Shown piece after piece: positions 1-11,043 of a DNA stretch of 64,000 nucleotides. The notes under the pieces are model-generated. The model made no database searches. It was given only the letters and a program-made list of their open reading frames with translations, and was not told where the DNA came from. The DNA comes from Xanthoparmelia taractica (Eukaryota; Ascomycota; Lecanoromycetes; Lecanorales; Parmeliaceae). A program made the translations under genes and the position numbers. The stretch spans positions 367,281 through 431,280 of the forward strand of contig MU853180.1 in the NCBI GenBank assembly GCA_033085395.1. The letters run 5' to 3'. Position 1 is the first letter of the stretch. The number at the start of each line of letters is the position of its first letter.

Positions 1-595
1 CCTCACTTCATGGCGTTATCCCTACCTGCCGTACCTTAAGGTACTTTATCTTGGCCAGCTGAGCGCTAATGCACGCCCGAATCGGACCGTTAACATCCCC
101 GTTCCTAGCGCATCAGATCAATCAACGGTGGTGTCGATGGGATGCATCAAGTCCAGGGAGGAAAATATGTAAAGTATGGGGATATTGAAGTAGAAGTGGT
201 AGGGAAAGCCTGTCAAAGAGTATGCTAGTCCTATTCAGGGCAATGTTCCGAGTTTGTCATTCGAATATTGCATGACTGCATAATGCATGCATCTTTTTCA
301 TGCACAATGAAGAAGAATGAGGAAAACTCGGCTTCAAAATGGCGTTGAGTTGATAAAGTCAGGTCGTCAAAGCGCAAGCACCACGCGAGCTCCTCCCTAC
401 CCAGCCTGTTACCCAAACGCCAAATTTCTAGGCTCCCAGGTTGTTATACGTGCTTTGTTCGACGCTACAAGTATGGCCTGCTTCTGGGGTAGAACCCTCC
501 AGCAGAAGGTCAATGGATCAGAATACATACCGTGTATCAAATAATATCAGCATCTCTCTATCCGCTTTTCAACATCACTTGGACGATAATCGACA
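1..595. other. Left-edge intergenic region
   Basis: I see no convincing coding exon here; reading frames are short and lack family resemblance. The part nearest position 596 is presumably the promoter of the SAT4-type gene. Confidence 0.5.
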
Positions 596-1889
596 ATGCT
601 GGGCGAAGCGGCGACCGTAATCGTTTCCGTGACCATTGTCGTCGGCCTCATGGCTATGGTCGCCGTCGCCCTGCGTCTTTATTGTCGAAAGTTACAAAAA
701 CTTCCACTCGGTGGTGACGATTACTGCGTTGTTGTTGCTTTGGTACAAAATCAGACTTGCCCACTGCGGTCCATACGCTGATGCTGATTTAGATTCTTTC
801 GACGGGTTTTAGCATTGTGACCGATTATACTGCATCAACGACCCGAGTCGGCGACCCGTCATACGTACCTCATATGAACGCAGTAGTGTTTGCTTTGAAG
901 GCTGGTTCCATCTTCTGCCTTTCGCCTGAGCAAGAGTTGATATGGTTTAGGCAATTTTCGCGGCGGAAATTACCCAGATAGCCGCCATAGGCTTCGTCAA
1001 GGTTTCTCTATTGCTATTCTATAGGCGTATCTTTATTACGCGCAGCTTCCTCAGGAGTAATAACATTCTCATCGGTCTTGTTACATCCTTTACTCTCGCC
1101 GTCTTGTTGGTACGCAACGCATCTATCCACTGGCAGATGCAACTAATGTCGTCGCAGACCATCATCTTCTCCAAATGGCCTATTTATGAACAATGGAATC
1201 CAAAGGCCCCGTACAACATCAATATTTCCGCTATTCTTATTACATTTGTGGCCGGCAACACCCTGCTCGATCTATTAACCTTAATCCTGCCACTAGCAGC
1301 TCTTAGGAGCCTGCAGATGAATACTCACCGTAAGCTTACACTGTCAATCATATTCGACTTAGGTAGCATGTGAGATATAAGAGCCTCCTTCTGGTTTAGC
1401 TTGTACTGATAATGTCCATAGTTGCGTTATTGCTTCCCTTTTCCGTCTATATTATGCTATCCAGTATGTCAAGGTTCCCGAAACGCCTACTAGCTTTTTC
1501 CAAGGTATGGTTGGGCCATTTGCGTAGATAAAATACTCATGCCTGCAGTGCCTTTCATATTCAACGTTCTTTGGGCATCTATTGAGCCGCCTGTCTTCAT
1601 CATAACGGGGTGTTTTCTAAGTTTTGGCCCACTTTACCGAACCAACAGTGGCCCCAGAAGTCTTTTACGATCCCTCCGATCCCGTCTCTCAAGACCATTG
1701 ACCAAGTCGTCTTCAGCAAACCCTGCTCAAGCCGAGTCTACGCCGGAAGATAGGAAGCACGCGTGGGAAGCTCTGCACGAGCCCGACCAAGTCAATAGCG
1801 CCACATCTCGTGCGCAATGGGAGTTGGCCGATGTGAGCATTACAGATGAGGTCGAGGCTCCTCAAAGATTTCCAGCGGCAACGGTATGA
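596..1889 (+). CDS. SAT4/rhodopsin-domain integral membrane protein
   Basis: Five exons fit: 596-742, 793-882, 951-1369, 1422-1504 and 1549-1889, giving 359 residues. The 883-950 intron boundary is the least certain. The product looks like the fungal seven-helix SAT4/rhodopsin-domain family: an N-terminal helix followed by RLYCRKL and GDDY, then a KVSLLLFYRRIF segment, several hydrophobic helices, and a polar Ser/Pro/Glu-rich cytoplasmic tail. The family is large in filamentous ascomycetes, includes Pth11-like sensors, and mostly has no known ligand. The two cysteines usual in the loop after the third or fourth helix appear to be replaced (FSKWPI and YNINI instead of FxCxP and a later Cys). 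The gene converges with the hydrolase at 2010. Family is likely; function is unknown. Confidence 0.75.
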
Positions 1890-2009
1890 TGACGCTTCTA
1901 GTTAGGAGGTTCAGATATGACGAAGAGATGTTTCTTGGAAATGTTCTTTCTGTGAGCATTAACTGACTACGATCAAAATCTTCTTTCTTCCTACGGTCGA
2001 TAATTCCCT

Positions 2010-2908
2010 TCACCATGGACTTAATGCTCTAGCTGTTAACCACATGGCTTCGAACTGTCTCGCCAGGTCTAGAAGCATACTGCTCAGTGTCTCTGGTGCC
2101 GCCAATTGCGGGCTGTGTCCGGTTTCTATGTCCTTGGTGATCCACTCCTGCCCAGTTCCCTGTAGCATCATGTTTTGGGCCCCATAAGGAATGGCTTGGT
2201 CATTGAGAGTCCGGATGTAGGCGCAACGGCCTTTGAAGGCCTCTGCGTCCCAAGTGGCGGCCGGACATGGACTCCTGAATGAAGTCAAGCTGTGGCTGAT
2301 GGCCGATAGTATCGCGGCATCTGCCAGGACTGGCGACACGTCTTGGTACAAAGGCGGTTTCGGATCATCGCATTTGATCAGATTCTCATCTTCCTAGACA
2401 CACGGTCAGCGCCAAAGGGTTGCAAACAAATCGGTAGCGACGGCTTCCCGTGGCCAAACGAAACATCAGGCAATTAACGTACATCGACCCAGATGTGCGG
2501 TGGCAACTGCCCTCCAAACGTCGCAACGACATCCTTCCCATCTCCTCCTCGCGGTAAGATCGCGGCGATGAAGATTTGACCCAGAACAGAGGTCGTCTTG
2601 CCCTCTGCAGCACGATCGGCCTTGCCCAACCCCCGGGCAGCGGCGCTTGCGGGCATACCGCCATAAGAGTGCGAGAGCATAATCACATCGTGCTTCTCGA
2701 AATCCAAAACTGGGAGAAGCATGCGCGAACGGATGAACTCTGCATCATCATCGGCGGTGACGGGCGTACTGGTACCGACGGACGGCAGGAGCGCCGACAG
2801 AGCGCCGTAGCCTTGGATCAGGAGGAGGAGTTGCAAGTAGGCGTAGTGGGAGGGTGTTTGTGCGGCGCCCGGCACGAGAACGAAAACTGGCTTCGATGAG
2901 GGGGCCAT
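2010..2908 (-). CDS. Alpha/beta-hydrolase (salicylate-esterase-like AB-hydrolase family)
   Basis: Two exons, 2908-2483 and 2393-2010, with an 89-nt intron, give 269 residues, the usual size for the family. I start at the ATG at 2908 because MAPSSKPVFVLVPGA is the normal N-terminus; an upstream non-ATG extension to 2947 is possible. The oxyanion segment LVPGA comes first, the nucleophile elbow is SHSYGG, the acid is probably the Asp of TLNDQA, and the base is the His of TGHSP near the end. Such enzymes cleave small esters, and the physiological substrate cannot be read from sequence. No signal peptide is seen, so a cytosolic enzyme is likely. Confidence 0.85.
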
Positions 2909-3303
2909 CGTGACTGAATGTAGTTCTCGCGCAGGTAAATCAGGCATGATTTACGTAGTTTTCCACCCAGTGCCTGGATCGTAACAAAAGCCAACGCCAC
3001 ATGTTGCTTCAAAAGCCCCGCTAAGTTTGCAGCAAGCCGACGCGAGGGGGGGGGGTGTCACGTCAAGAGCGAGATGGTGTTGGGAATTAAATTGAGAACC
3101 AGTGGCCACCCTGTTGCGTCTCGCGTCCAGCCTTGTTCACCCACCAGCCCACCTTCACTATTAATCCAAACAACCTTTCATATCTGCGTGGCAACCCGTT
3201 TCGTGGGCCCTGCGTTGCTAGCGTAGCAATGGAAGCCACCCGTCACTACTCATTCCGCCGTTCTAATATCTCTCCAACCGACGCAAATACTCGGGTCGGT
3301 TGA

Positions 3304-3794
3304 ACCTTCCCCAGTGGCCTCCGCAACATCTACACCGGCCTGACTGTAAAAGCCACCACGCCTGTCTTGACTCACGTGAACCCAGTTATTCAAAAGTTTT
3401 ACCAACGCATCTACAGAGGCCCGCCTTACACCTTCCTGTTGGCAGAATATCAGCCCATCCCCTACATCGCTACCCATCACGGTATCAACAATGGTGGTAA
3501 CGTTCTCGGTCCCTATAAGTTCAAGGATAAGGTCATTGTCCCCGAGCTCGCCGCCTTTTGGGAAGACCTTACCCAAAACACGAGGGTGCGTGAGCTGATG
3601 GATGCGACTATGGTCGACGTTGTCAAGTACGCGCAGGGCGTTGGGGCGTACGGACCATGGCAATACGTAAATTCTGCATAACAAAATTATATCCAGCGAG
3701 CGTTTATGGCGATGACAATGTCAAAATTCTGAACGATATTCGCCTCAAGTTTGATCCCAGACTGACGTTCCAGACGCTCGCTCCCGGCGGATAG
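3304..3794 (+). pseudogene. Relic of a berberine-bridge-type FAD-linked oxidase (C-terminal part only)
   Basis: In frame from an upstream stop at 3301, the + strand encodes a stretch resembling the substrate-side and C-terminal part of BBE-like oxidases, including NGGNVLG and GAYGPWQYVN. Translation stops at TAA 3679-3681. The expected family ending (YGDDNVKI ... LAPGG and a stop at 3792-3794) resumes in a different frame. No GT-AG intron joins the two, since the only candidate is 30 nt and gives the wrong frame. The N-terminal FAD-binding half is not found upstream. I read this as a truncated, frameshifted remnant. Confidence 0.65.
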
Positions 3795-4259
3795 AAGTTG
3801 GCCGGTACGGATAAGCAAAAGGAGCAGTTGAAATTCAATCGTTTCCAAGTCTTTAATCCGGCATGTACTAGGGCTCGAATACTGAATTGGCAGTGGAAAG
3901 AAGTTGATGTTGATAAAATAAAGAGACCGACTTGTGCACATCCTATTACAAGCCAGCTGTAGAGCTAATTATACTATTCCGGTAATGACCCAAAACATTA
4001 GTATGTGGAGACGGAAGCACAATCTATAGTTACATAACACAGCCACTATACTCAGTCGTTGACGCATCCCTGGCCAATATCATGCATATCATGCCATCGA
4101 GAGGAGCCCGTTCAGTAAATGTTCATCGACGCTTTACCCGATTAGGCATGGCCTATGTTATATCACGTGACCTGCAACATGAGATAAGGATGAAGCGTAC
4201 TTATTCCGTCCATCTCCAATAATAATGGCCGTGTGTATATCAGTGTCTTTCCTGGAATT
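3795..4259. promoter_or_regulatory. Upstream region of the dihydroorotate dehydrogenase gene
   Basis: 465 bp with no convincing exon, between the oxidase relic and the DHODH start. It presumably carries the DHODH promoter; I could not identify a specific site. Confidence 0.4.
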
Positions 4260-5312
4260 ATGAATGCGCCACAGCATCAAGGTTTAGCTTTCGATCCTCC
4301 TCTACTCAATTCAGCGAACCCATGGGCGACGACGAAAGATGATATTAAAGCCTTGTACAAATGCTCACATACTGGCGCCGTAACGATCCGAACTGCTCTT
4401 GCAAATGGATTCACTCATGACAATGCCACCCATCAGTATTGCTTCTTTGAGCCTAAAAGTCACATAGTAAAAGATCACAGTGCCGAAGCTCATCCTCCTC
4501 CTCAACCAGCTACCATCCCCGAGGACCCGATTTCGAGTCTTAATACCCTTGGTTACAGCCCTTTCTCCGTCCATGAGTACCTCCAGATCATTAATGACCT
4601 ACTGCTGAGCCTAGATTTGAAAGACAAACCAACTAAACCAATTATCATCTCCGTAGCCGGTTCAACTGCTGAAGTTCTTGATCATTACCGTAGCATATCG
4701 CATCTGCAACTCAGCCTGAACCAAAGCCACGGAATCTCTGCGAGGCTCCTGATGGAGATCAACCTCTCCTGCCCGAACATTGCTTGGAAACCACCGCCAG
4801 CATACTCTGGGGAAGAATTACTAAAGTATCTGATACCTTTGATTGACGCGGACCCTGGCGGTTGGGGAACCATAGAAGTGGGCATTAAAACGCCACCGTA
4901 CACTTATCAAACGCAATACGACGAGCTCATCTCCGCGCTCCTCGAATCGAGCAAGAGTCGCTGCCCTATCTCCTTCATCACAGCAACCAATACCCTCGGT
5001 TCCTCCCTCGTGCTCTCTACGTCTTGTACCCCTGCACTCAACTCCTCCACCGGCACCGGCATTGGAGGTCTTGCAGGTTCTGCGCTTCATCCTCTCGCTT
5101 TGGGCAACGTAGCAACGATACGTCGTATGCTAGACGCGCATGAGCCGCTCCAACATATTGAGATTATTGGCGTTGGAGGTGTTAGCGATGCAGCTGGCTA
5201 CGAGAGAGTGAGAGCCGTGGGAGCCGCGGCTGTAGGAGTAGGAACAGCGTTGGGAGTGCAAGGGGTGGCGGTGTTTGAGAGGATATGGCAAAAAATCCGA
5301 AGAGAAAGCTGA
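4260..5312 (+). CDS. Dihydroorotate dehydrogenase, class 1A (cytosolic, Ura1-type)
   Basis: Single exon, 350 residues. An ATG-initiated start at 4260 gives the family-like N-terminus (short leader, then PPLLNSANPWAT); an upstream start at 4233 would add nine residues. The enzyme oxidises dihydroorotate to orotate in pyrimidine synthesis. NLSCPN at residues 168-173 carries Cys171, the class 1 catalytic base, where class 2 enzymes use Ser. NTLG, GGLAG and GVGGV are FMN and phosphate-binding segments. There is no mitochondrial presequence or membrane helix, unlike the class 2 enzyme, so this is a soluble cytosolic type. Some insertion near residues 75-100 is Pro/His rich. A narrower paralogue role is possible if the genome also has a class 2 enzyme. 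Confidence 0.88.
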   Translation: MNAPQHQGLAFDPPLLNSANPWATTKDDIKALYKCSHTGAVTIRTALANGFTHDNATHQYCFFEPKSHIVKDHSAEAHPPPQPATIPEDPISSLNTLGYSPFSVHEYLQIINDLLLSLDLKDKPTKPIIISVAGSTAEVLDHYRSISHLQLSLNQSHGISARLLMEINLSCPNIAWKPPPAYSGEELLKYLIPLIDADPGGWGTIEVGIKTPPYTYQTQYDELISALLESSKSRCPISFITATNTLGSSLVLSTSCTPALNSSTGTGIGGLAGSALHPLALGNVATIRRMLDAHEPLQHIEIIGVGGVSDAAGYERVRAVGAAAVGVGTALGVQGVAVFERIWQKIRRES

Positions 5313-5677
5313 CGGCGGAAACGGCCCTCAGAACCTTCACGAAGCCTTACTGCCCCAAGACATTGCAAGACGGTGAGAGCAGAGCATGATTATCTAGGTT
5401 ACGGGTCAGTCCCATGGTTCACAGCTGCAATTTGAGGGCAAGTTTTCTGTTTGGGAAGGTAAATATACGACTTCTCCCTATTGCTTCTTCGGATCAAAGC
5501 CACACTATTCTTCCTCGATTGCTGCTATGGATAGTACTGTGCAGCTGTCACACCGCTGTCCGTTTGCTTACCATTGGATCCTGAGACCCAACATAAATCA
5601 CCCCCCCCCAAGATCTCCCATTGTCTCCTTCACGTAGTGCTGTACGTGGAGCTGCCAAGTCCGCACGCCCTGCATCT
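5313..5677. other. Convergent intergenic region
   Basis: 365 bp between two converging genes, the 3' ends of the DHODH and the 210-residue protein. It contains a short C-run around 5601-5608 and nothing else recognisable. Confidence 0.4.
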
Positions 5678-6367
5678 CTAACCCGCATGGTCGGTCCTCC
5701 TTGCCATCTTTTGCTGTTCCCAGCGTCCCTTCTTAAAGACATCGCTCTGTACGAACCAGTCGTCAATCACTATCGAGACCGTCTCGTGCGGGAGATCAGC
5801 GATGACTATGCCAACAACCCTCCCAGTCGTGGCCACGTTCTCCCGAACAATCTGGCCGCCATTATCAAACGGCTGCTTGAGGACAACCTCATAGGCCTTG
5901 CTGCCCACAACAGTGCTTGGTTTTTCGCCCTCGACAGGATAAAACGTCTCGGCCCAAGTGAGGCCGACCCAATAACTCAATCCGGTCAACGGGTCCAGCT
6001 TCTCAATGAAGGTGGAGAGCTGGCCGATGCGCATTTTGGTGGGAGGGTCATCGACCTTGAGGGAACTTGAGATTTGGTTCAGGCCTGGAGGGAGTTGATA
6101 TGTCCACATTGACTGTTCGTCAACTGCAGGAGGAGGGCTGGGAACTACGGCGCAAGCACGGGCTTTGGCCTCTGAAGAGGAAGAAGTGAGTCGGAGATGA
6201 CAGCCTCAACAGTCGGAGCGGTGCCTACCTTGCTCCTTTTCAAACTTTGCCATTTCTTGCACGAATCTATCCAATTTCGCCTTCTGCGCGGCATCAGTCA
6301 AGGCTAGCGGCTTCGAGCGTTTCTTTTTGACTGCTGCAGTGGCTGGGGAAGGCATTTTAACGTCCAT
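5678..6367 (-). CDS. Uncharacterised protein with basic NLS-like N-terminus
   Basis: Exons 6367-6229 and 6171-5678, joined across a 57-nt GT...AG intron, give 210 residues. The join keeps frame and no exon has a stop. The N-terminus has a basic KKKRSK cluster that could be a nuclear localisation signal, followed by a charged helix (KAKLDRFVQEMAKFEKE). The rest looks like a compact beta-rich domain with many hydrophobic Val/Ile positions (GIVIADL, SIVIDDW). I do not recognise the family. The gene is transcribed away from the coiled-coil ORF at 6888. Confidence 0.6.
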
Positions 6368-6852
6368 GTTGCAATTGTTGGAATTGCTGGAAGTTATCAG
6401 TAACTGAGGTAAAGACGGGAAAAACAAACACAGGAAAGTGCGACACAAAAGGTCGACCCTGCTTACTTTTCCACAAGTTTCTCCGTGTCGGAAATCTTAT
6501 CGTTTGGATGAGTGTCACTTGTATTGATATCATATTTGAACAACATGATTCCAGTTGGTGTTTGAGTCGAGTATGACACCTGAATACAAGTTTTAAAAAA
6601 AAACAAAAGTACTAGACAACGACCCTGAACCCTCCCTCCACACGGACCAACTGGATCCGACCGGCGACCTTCCCCTCGTCAACGACGTGACACAAAAACA
6701 CGGCTTCCATCCGCCCCCCGACATGGCCTTAAACCCGAATGTCAACACTCCACTCCCTATCACCCCTCCGTCAACAAATACTCAACTCAACTCACCACAT
6801 CCATCCATCAACTCTCGCCATCAACACAATTGGAGACCCCCCAACCCATGAC

Positions 6853-6873
6853 ACCACCACCACCACCACCATC
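6853..6873 (+). repeat. CAC trinucleotide microsatellite
   Basis: Seven consecutive CAC/CAT triplets just after the in-frame TGA. Slippage here could easily change length or frame between isolates. Confidence 0.7.
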
Positions 6874-6887
6874 ACCTCTCCAAAACC

Positions 6888-7367
6888 ATGGAACCATCCT
6901 TCCCATTCCCATTCCCATTCCACACCCACAACCCCGACCCACCAATCGACCTCCTCCCCTCGCACCCCCACAACTTCCACCCAACAATGCCACAACAACA
7001 ACAACAACCCCCCAAACACCACCGCCACCACCCCCGCACCAGACACAAACCCCCTACCCCCCACCACATCGAAACCACAAAAACCCAACTCCGCCACCTC
7101 CAAACAGCCCGCCAAACAGTGCTGCACAACCTAAAAACAATCACAGCAACGCACACCCAACTCACCGACCTGCTCGCGCGCATCGAGAGCGAGAACGAGC
7201 GCTGGCCGAGCGGGAACGCGGCGTTGGGTCAAATGTACAGTGTGAAGGATGAGATTGCGCGGGCGGAGAGACAGGGGCGGGAGTGTCATCGGCGGTGGGA
7301 CGAGCTGGGGGAGGAGATTGAGCGGAAGCATGTTGAGATTGCTTTTGGTGATGATGGCGGCGAGTAG
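6888..7367 (+). CDS. Small uncharacterised protein with Pro/His/Gln-rich N-terminus and coiled coil
   Basis: 159 residues starting at the ATG at 6888. The first half is low complexity (repeated PFPFPF, a short Gln run, many His and Pro). The second half, from about residue 65, is a plausible coiled coil with Leu/Ile heptads and charged residues. The same frame is open upstream to an ATG at 6723 except for one TGA at 6849-6851, so the true start or integrity is open. Codon use in the C-terminal half (GC-ending codons) looks coding. Family unknown. Its promoter is shared with the gene at 5678-6367. Confidence 0.5.
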   Translation: MEPSFPFPFPFHTHNPDPPIDLLPSHPHNFHPTMPQQQQQPPKHHRHHPRTRHKPPTPHHIETTKTQLRHLQTARQTVLHNLKTITATHTQLTDLLARIESENERWPSGNAALGQMYSVKDEIARAERQGRECHRRWDELGEEIERKHVEIAFGDDGGE

Positions 7368-7791
7368 GGGGGGGAGGGAGAAGGGCCGAGGGACTTGAAG
7401 AGGTCAATGATGCGGATGTGTTGGTGAAAGGGTTGCGCTTCGAGGGATTTGGAAAGGTAATGATTCATGCGTTTGGTTCTGTGGATTAAGAGTGGACAAA
7501 GCTCGAATGAGCGAGTTGTGCGTTGGATAAGTCGGCCTTCATGTTCGGAATGTCGGATCGAGAATGAGTGCGGAGAGAGCACCTGCAACTCTTTGATCCT
7601 TGCAAAACTTCTAGCGATGATAATAATAGAGTAGACATGCTCTACCAAAAACATGGCTTCTAGGGTATAGCGCAAAGTCCAAAACCTTCCTCAAGAATGA
7701 GCACCGTAGCGATGCAAGCCATCAGTCATTCTAGTCATAGAACGTTACCTCTCATTACCACCTAACTCCCATCGCGAATCATACCAAGCAC
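7368..7791. other. Convergent intergenic region
   Basis: 424 bp between the ends of the coiled-coil ORF and the DDHD phospholipase. I see no gene; it is probably 3' untranslated sequence for both. Confidence 0.4.
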
Positions 7792-10700
7792 TTACTTCGT
7801 CCCAAAGGCCTTCTTCACCGCCTTCACAGAGTTCATCGTCTCCGACTTCCCGGGGTTCCTGCCAATCTCCATTACCAGAAACCTCACAAAGTCCCGCATG
7901 GTCCAGTAACTACTGTGTGCGCTGAGCATATTGAGATACTGAATTTCCAAAGCGCCCCCACCAGAACGCAAGGTGTAGTCGATCTGCCCATTATCGTTCA
8001 AGAGGAACATTCGCTTCTCCGCGATCTCTTCCCGCGTGAAGTTATGCGTTTCCAATTCGACGGTCGAAGGCATGTTCACCATGGCAGGACGCTTCGGCAT
8101 TGTGTCCAAACCTGTCATGTTCTTCGTCGGCACAGCCGGCTTTCCGCGGAAGACTGAGCCCAAGTATTGACTCCAGCTTTCCGTGGCACTGGGAACAGAA
8201 GCAGGTTTGAGCACCGCTGCGTAATCAACATCAACACATGCATTGAGTCGATATGCGACAGGGTCGAGGTAGTGCATGATGTTATAGAGATTGTCCACTG
8301 CGAGACATCCATAAGTACCGGCTTCACCAGCTATATTACCATTGGTGTCTTCGCCTTCTGTATCTGGCTTCTCTCGACCCTTGCGAGGTACTAGGGGCGA
8401 ATTGTTCAGGAGTAAGAAAAATCCAGCCGGGCTCCCACAGAAGAAAAGACTCTTGGTATCAAACTCGAAGATGTCGGTACGAGCCTTGCCGGCCTTAAGA
8501 TCGAGTGGTTCGGGCAATTTCGTCGGCTGGTTGCTCAAAATATCGAGACACATCACGCTACCTAAAGAATGGGCAATGAGATGGACTCTTCCATTCTCTT
8601 GGAAGTCTGGGTTGTTGCTGCACCATAACCGATAAACACGGTTGGCTTCATGGATGACCGCCTCAATCATCTTAGGTTTATGATGGGAGAGATAGTATGG
8701 AATGTCGAGCATGACATCGCTGATCAAGTTTCGGACCGCCGGTAGAGATTCTGCGGTAATATCCTTCAGAGCGAATTGATTCCTAATAGAGTCCCTTTCC
8801 TTCTGGTTAGGATTGGGATCTGGACCACCTTCGTCCAATTTCATCTTCGAACGCCAATTGATCTTCAGAAGCGTCAATATGGGAGCACTTTAGTTCTGTT
8901 TGTTTGGAAGACTTACAGGCAAAACCATGATGCTTCCCAAGTCTTGACGCAACCACGGTCTGACAGGATCAGATTCGAGTTCCACGTTCATCTGTCTGCG
9001 GAAACGATTGATGTTGTGTGTAAAATGGAAACTTTCAACGCGCTCGGAAAGCTTTTGTCCAATCCTAGTATGGTCTCTGTCAGACAAAGGCTCTAATAGA
9101 CACAGCGAACACCAACCCATGAATGACCAGTACCAAATCAGTGGGCTTCAGTCTTTCGTCTGCAGACTCGCAAGCAATACATGGTTTTTGTTGCACTGGA
9201 GATATCATGCCAGCTTTCTTGATTTCATGGGCCACCTTTTGAGCTTGGACGACAGCTGCAGCCCTTTTGGTTGGTGGATGCAGCTTTTCCCAGGCCTTCA
9301 TGTCGAATCCGCGAACTACAGATATACCTATAGCTTTGCCCTTTCGGATGTTTCCCAAGGGCTTCCGTCCACGGGAGACGGAAGGGATTTGGTTTGTCCT
9401 TAGGATTTGGGCCTCTCTGCCGTTGGCGTAGATGACACTGGCATCCGCTAGTTCCTTGTGAGAGGAAGTAAAGCCGTCAAGGACGCCAGCAGACCTGTAC
9501 TTAGCCTTCTCAGCCACTTCTGCGGCTTGCTGAAACTTCCGCTCTGCGGGCCCGGATTGACCTTTTGCCGTCTCGAGCAGTGATCGACTGCTTTTGCCTG
9601 TAGGTCGGCGCGTTGGGTCGGCCGGTAGCACATCTGACCACAATTTATAGGTGAGTCTGAGTTCGGCCTCAGGACCGACCTCCATACAGCTGTTCAACTC
9701 CTCAATGTATTCCGGGGTCCACGGTCTGATATACTCATAACCTTCTTCGATCTCGTTTGCAAGGTCAGACTCGATAGGCATCATTGAGTCCCTGAAGAAC
9801 CAGGTACCGCGAATAACGGACGACACATCGTGGACAGGATCCCAATATATGGGCCCCATCTATATAGGCCAAGTAAGTACTTAGTATGATACCAAAAGCT
9901 GGATTTAGTACCCACCCTCAAGCGTGGCATTTCAACCACATGTAACCGGAGCATTCCCACAGCCACGTGAACATCTTGACGCACTTGAATCTTCGGTTGT
10001 CTGGGGCGCAGGGAATGTCTTCGGGAATCTGAGCCTAAGCTCGAGCCACCTTCACTACCATCACTGGAGAGACTGGAACTGGATCTCTGGAAAGCGGATC
10101 TTAATGGCGATGACGATTTCGGATGGTAATCTCCTGGAGACTGAACACCATCAGCTTGACCAAGTTCTGCCGCTGACTGAGGAGAATCTAGCGAGCGTGA
10201 ACGTTGACGTGACCGAGGTCTCCGAATGCGAGAAGGAATTCTTAAGAAGGGAGTGCCGCTTGTATCTCGTCCTGGAAGGCTCGAGCTAAAGTTGACCTCC
10301 CCAGCTTTTGGCGTTCCCGAAGACGGAGGCTCACGTTGTACTGCACCATCTCTTTCTTTGGGCTTTTCAACCTTTTCCCTACGGCGAAAAGGACTCCAGC
10401 TCCTTTTTCTTTTTACAATACCGCTCTCGAAGTCTTCGTTGTCAAGTTCCTCCGAACTAATAGGCATGGTCTCATCGAACGGTATGTGCTCTGGATCATC
10501 GCACAAAGTCAAATCTGGGCTTGCCGGTCGATGCTCCTTTCCAAGACCAGCTGGATGTGTAGTATTACCAATCAGTTTGTTGATCATATCATTCCTGTTT
10601 GCAGGCATGGGCTCCAGAGCCTCGAAGCCTTGGCTATTTGTCTTTCCCAGTTCAAGTAGCTGCTTCTCGTGTGTATCTCTTGTGATCTGTTCTTTGTGTC

Positions 10701-11043
10701 CCGTATTTCTGGGAGAGACGATTGAGGTATTGGATCCGGATCCAGATGCATCGGTCTTGGAGCGTACAGGCTTGTGAAGTTTTAGCCATGCGTCTTCCAA
10801 TGCAATATTGTCGTGGACGGAGAAAGGTCTAGGCGGGACTTTTGAGGACTTGTTGGCTGGGTTACTGGAAGGAGGAGGCACGGGTGAAAGAGGATCGTCG
10901 ATGGGTAGATTTGAGCTGTAGAAGTACTGGACGCTGATGGGGGGAGGATCGTTTGATGCTACTGAAGCTCGTCGAGTGAATTCGTTGGATGCTTGATGGA
11001 GCATGCATGACGAAGTGTAGGTGTGGCCTATAGAAGCGGCCAT
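7792..11043 (-). CDS. DDHD-domain phospholipase (PA-PLA1-like)
   Basis: Four exons, 11043-9916, 9859-9117, 9064-8917 and 8862-7792, with 52-56 nt introns, give 1029 residues. The N-terminal about 350 residues are Ser/Arg/Pro-rich and probably disordered. The conserved part begins at the segment RLHVVEMPRLR followed by MGPIYW and RGTWFF, the usual entry to the family. The lipase elbow AHSLGS lies near residue 770 in exon 4, followed by the DDHD region (YLDPVAYRL and onwards). The family includes yeast YOR022C and animal phosphatidic-acid-preferring PLA1 enzymes acting on phospholipids at internal membranes. No transmembrane helix or signal peptide is seen. The assignment is firm; the substrate is inferred from the family. 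Confidence 0.88.

Noticed and set aside
6792..7183. Gly/Trp/Val-rich - strand frames
   Set aside because: They are mirror readings of the Pro/His/Thr-rich low-complexity stretch and have no independent coding features.
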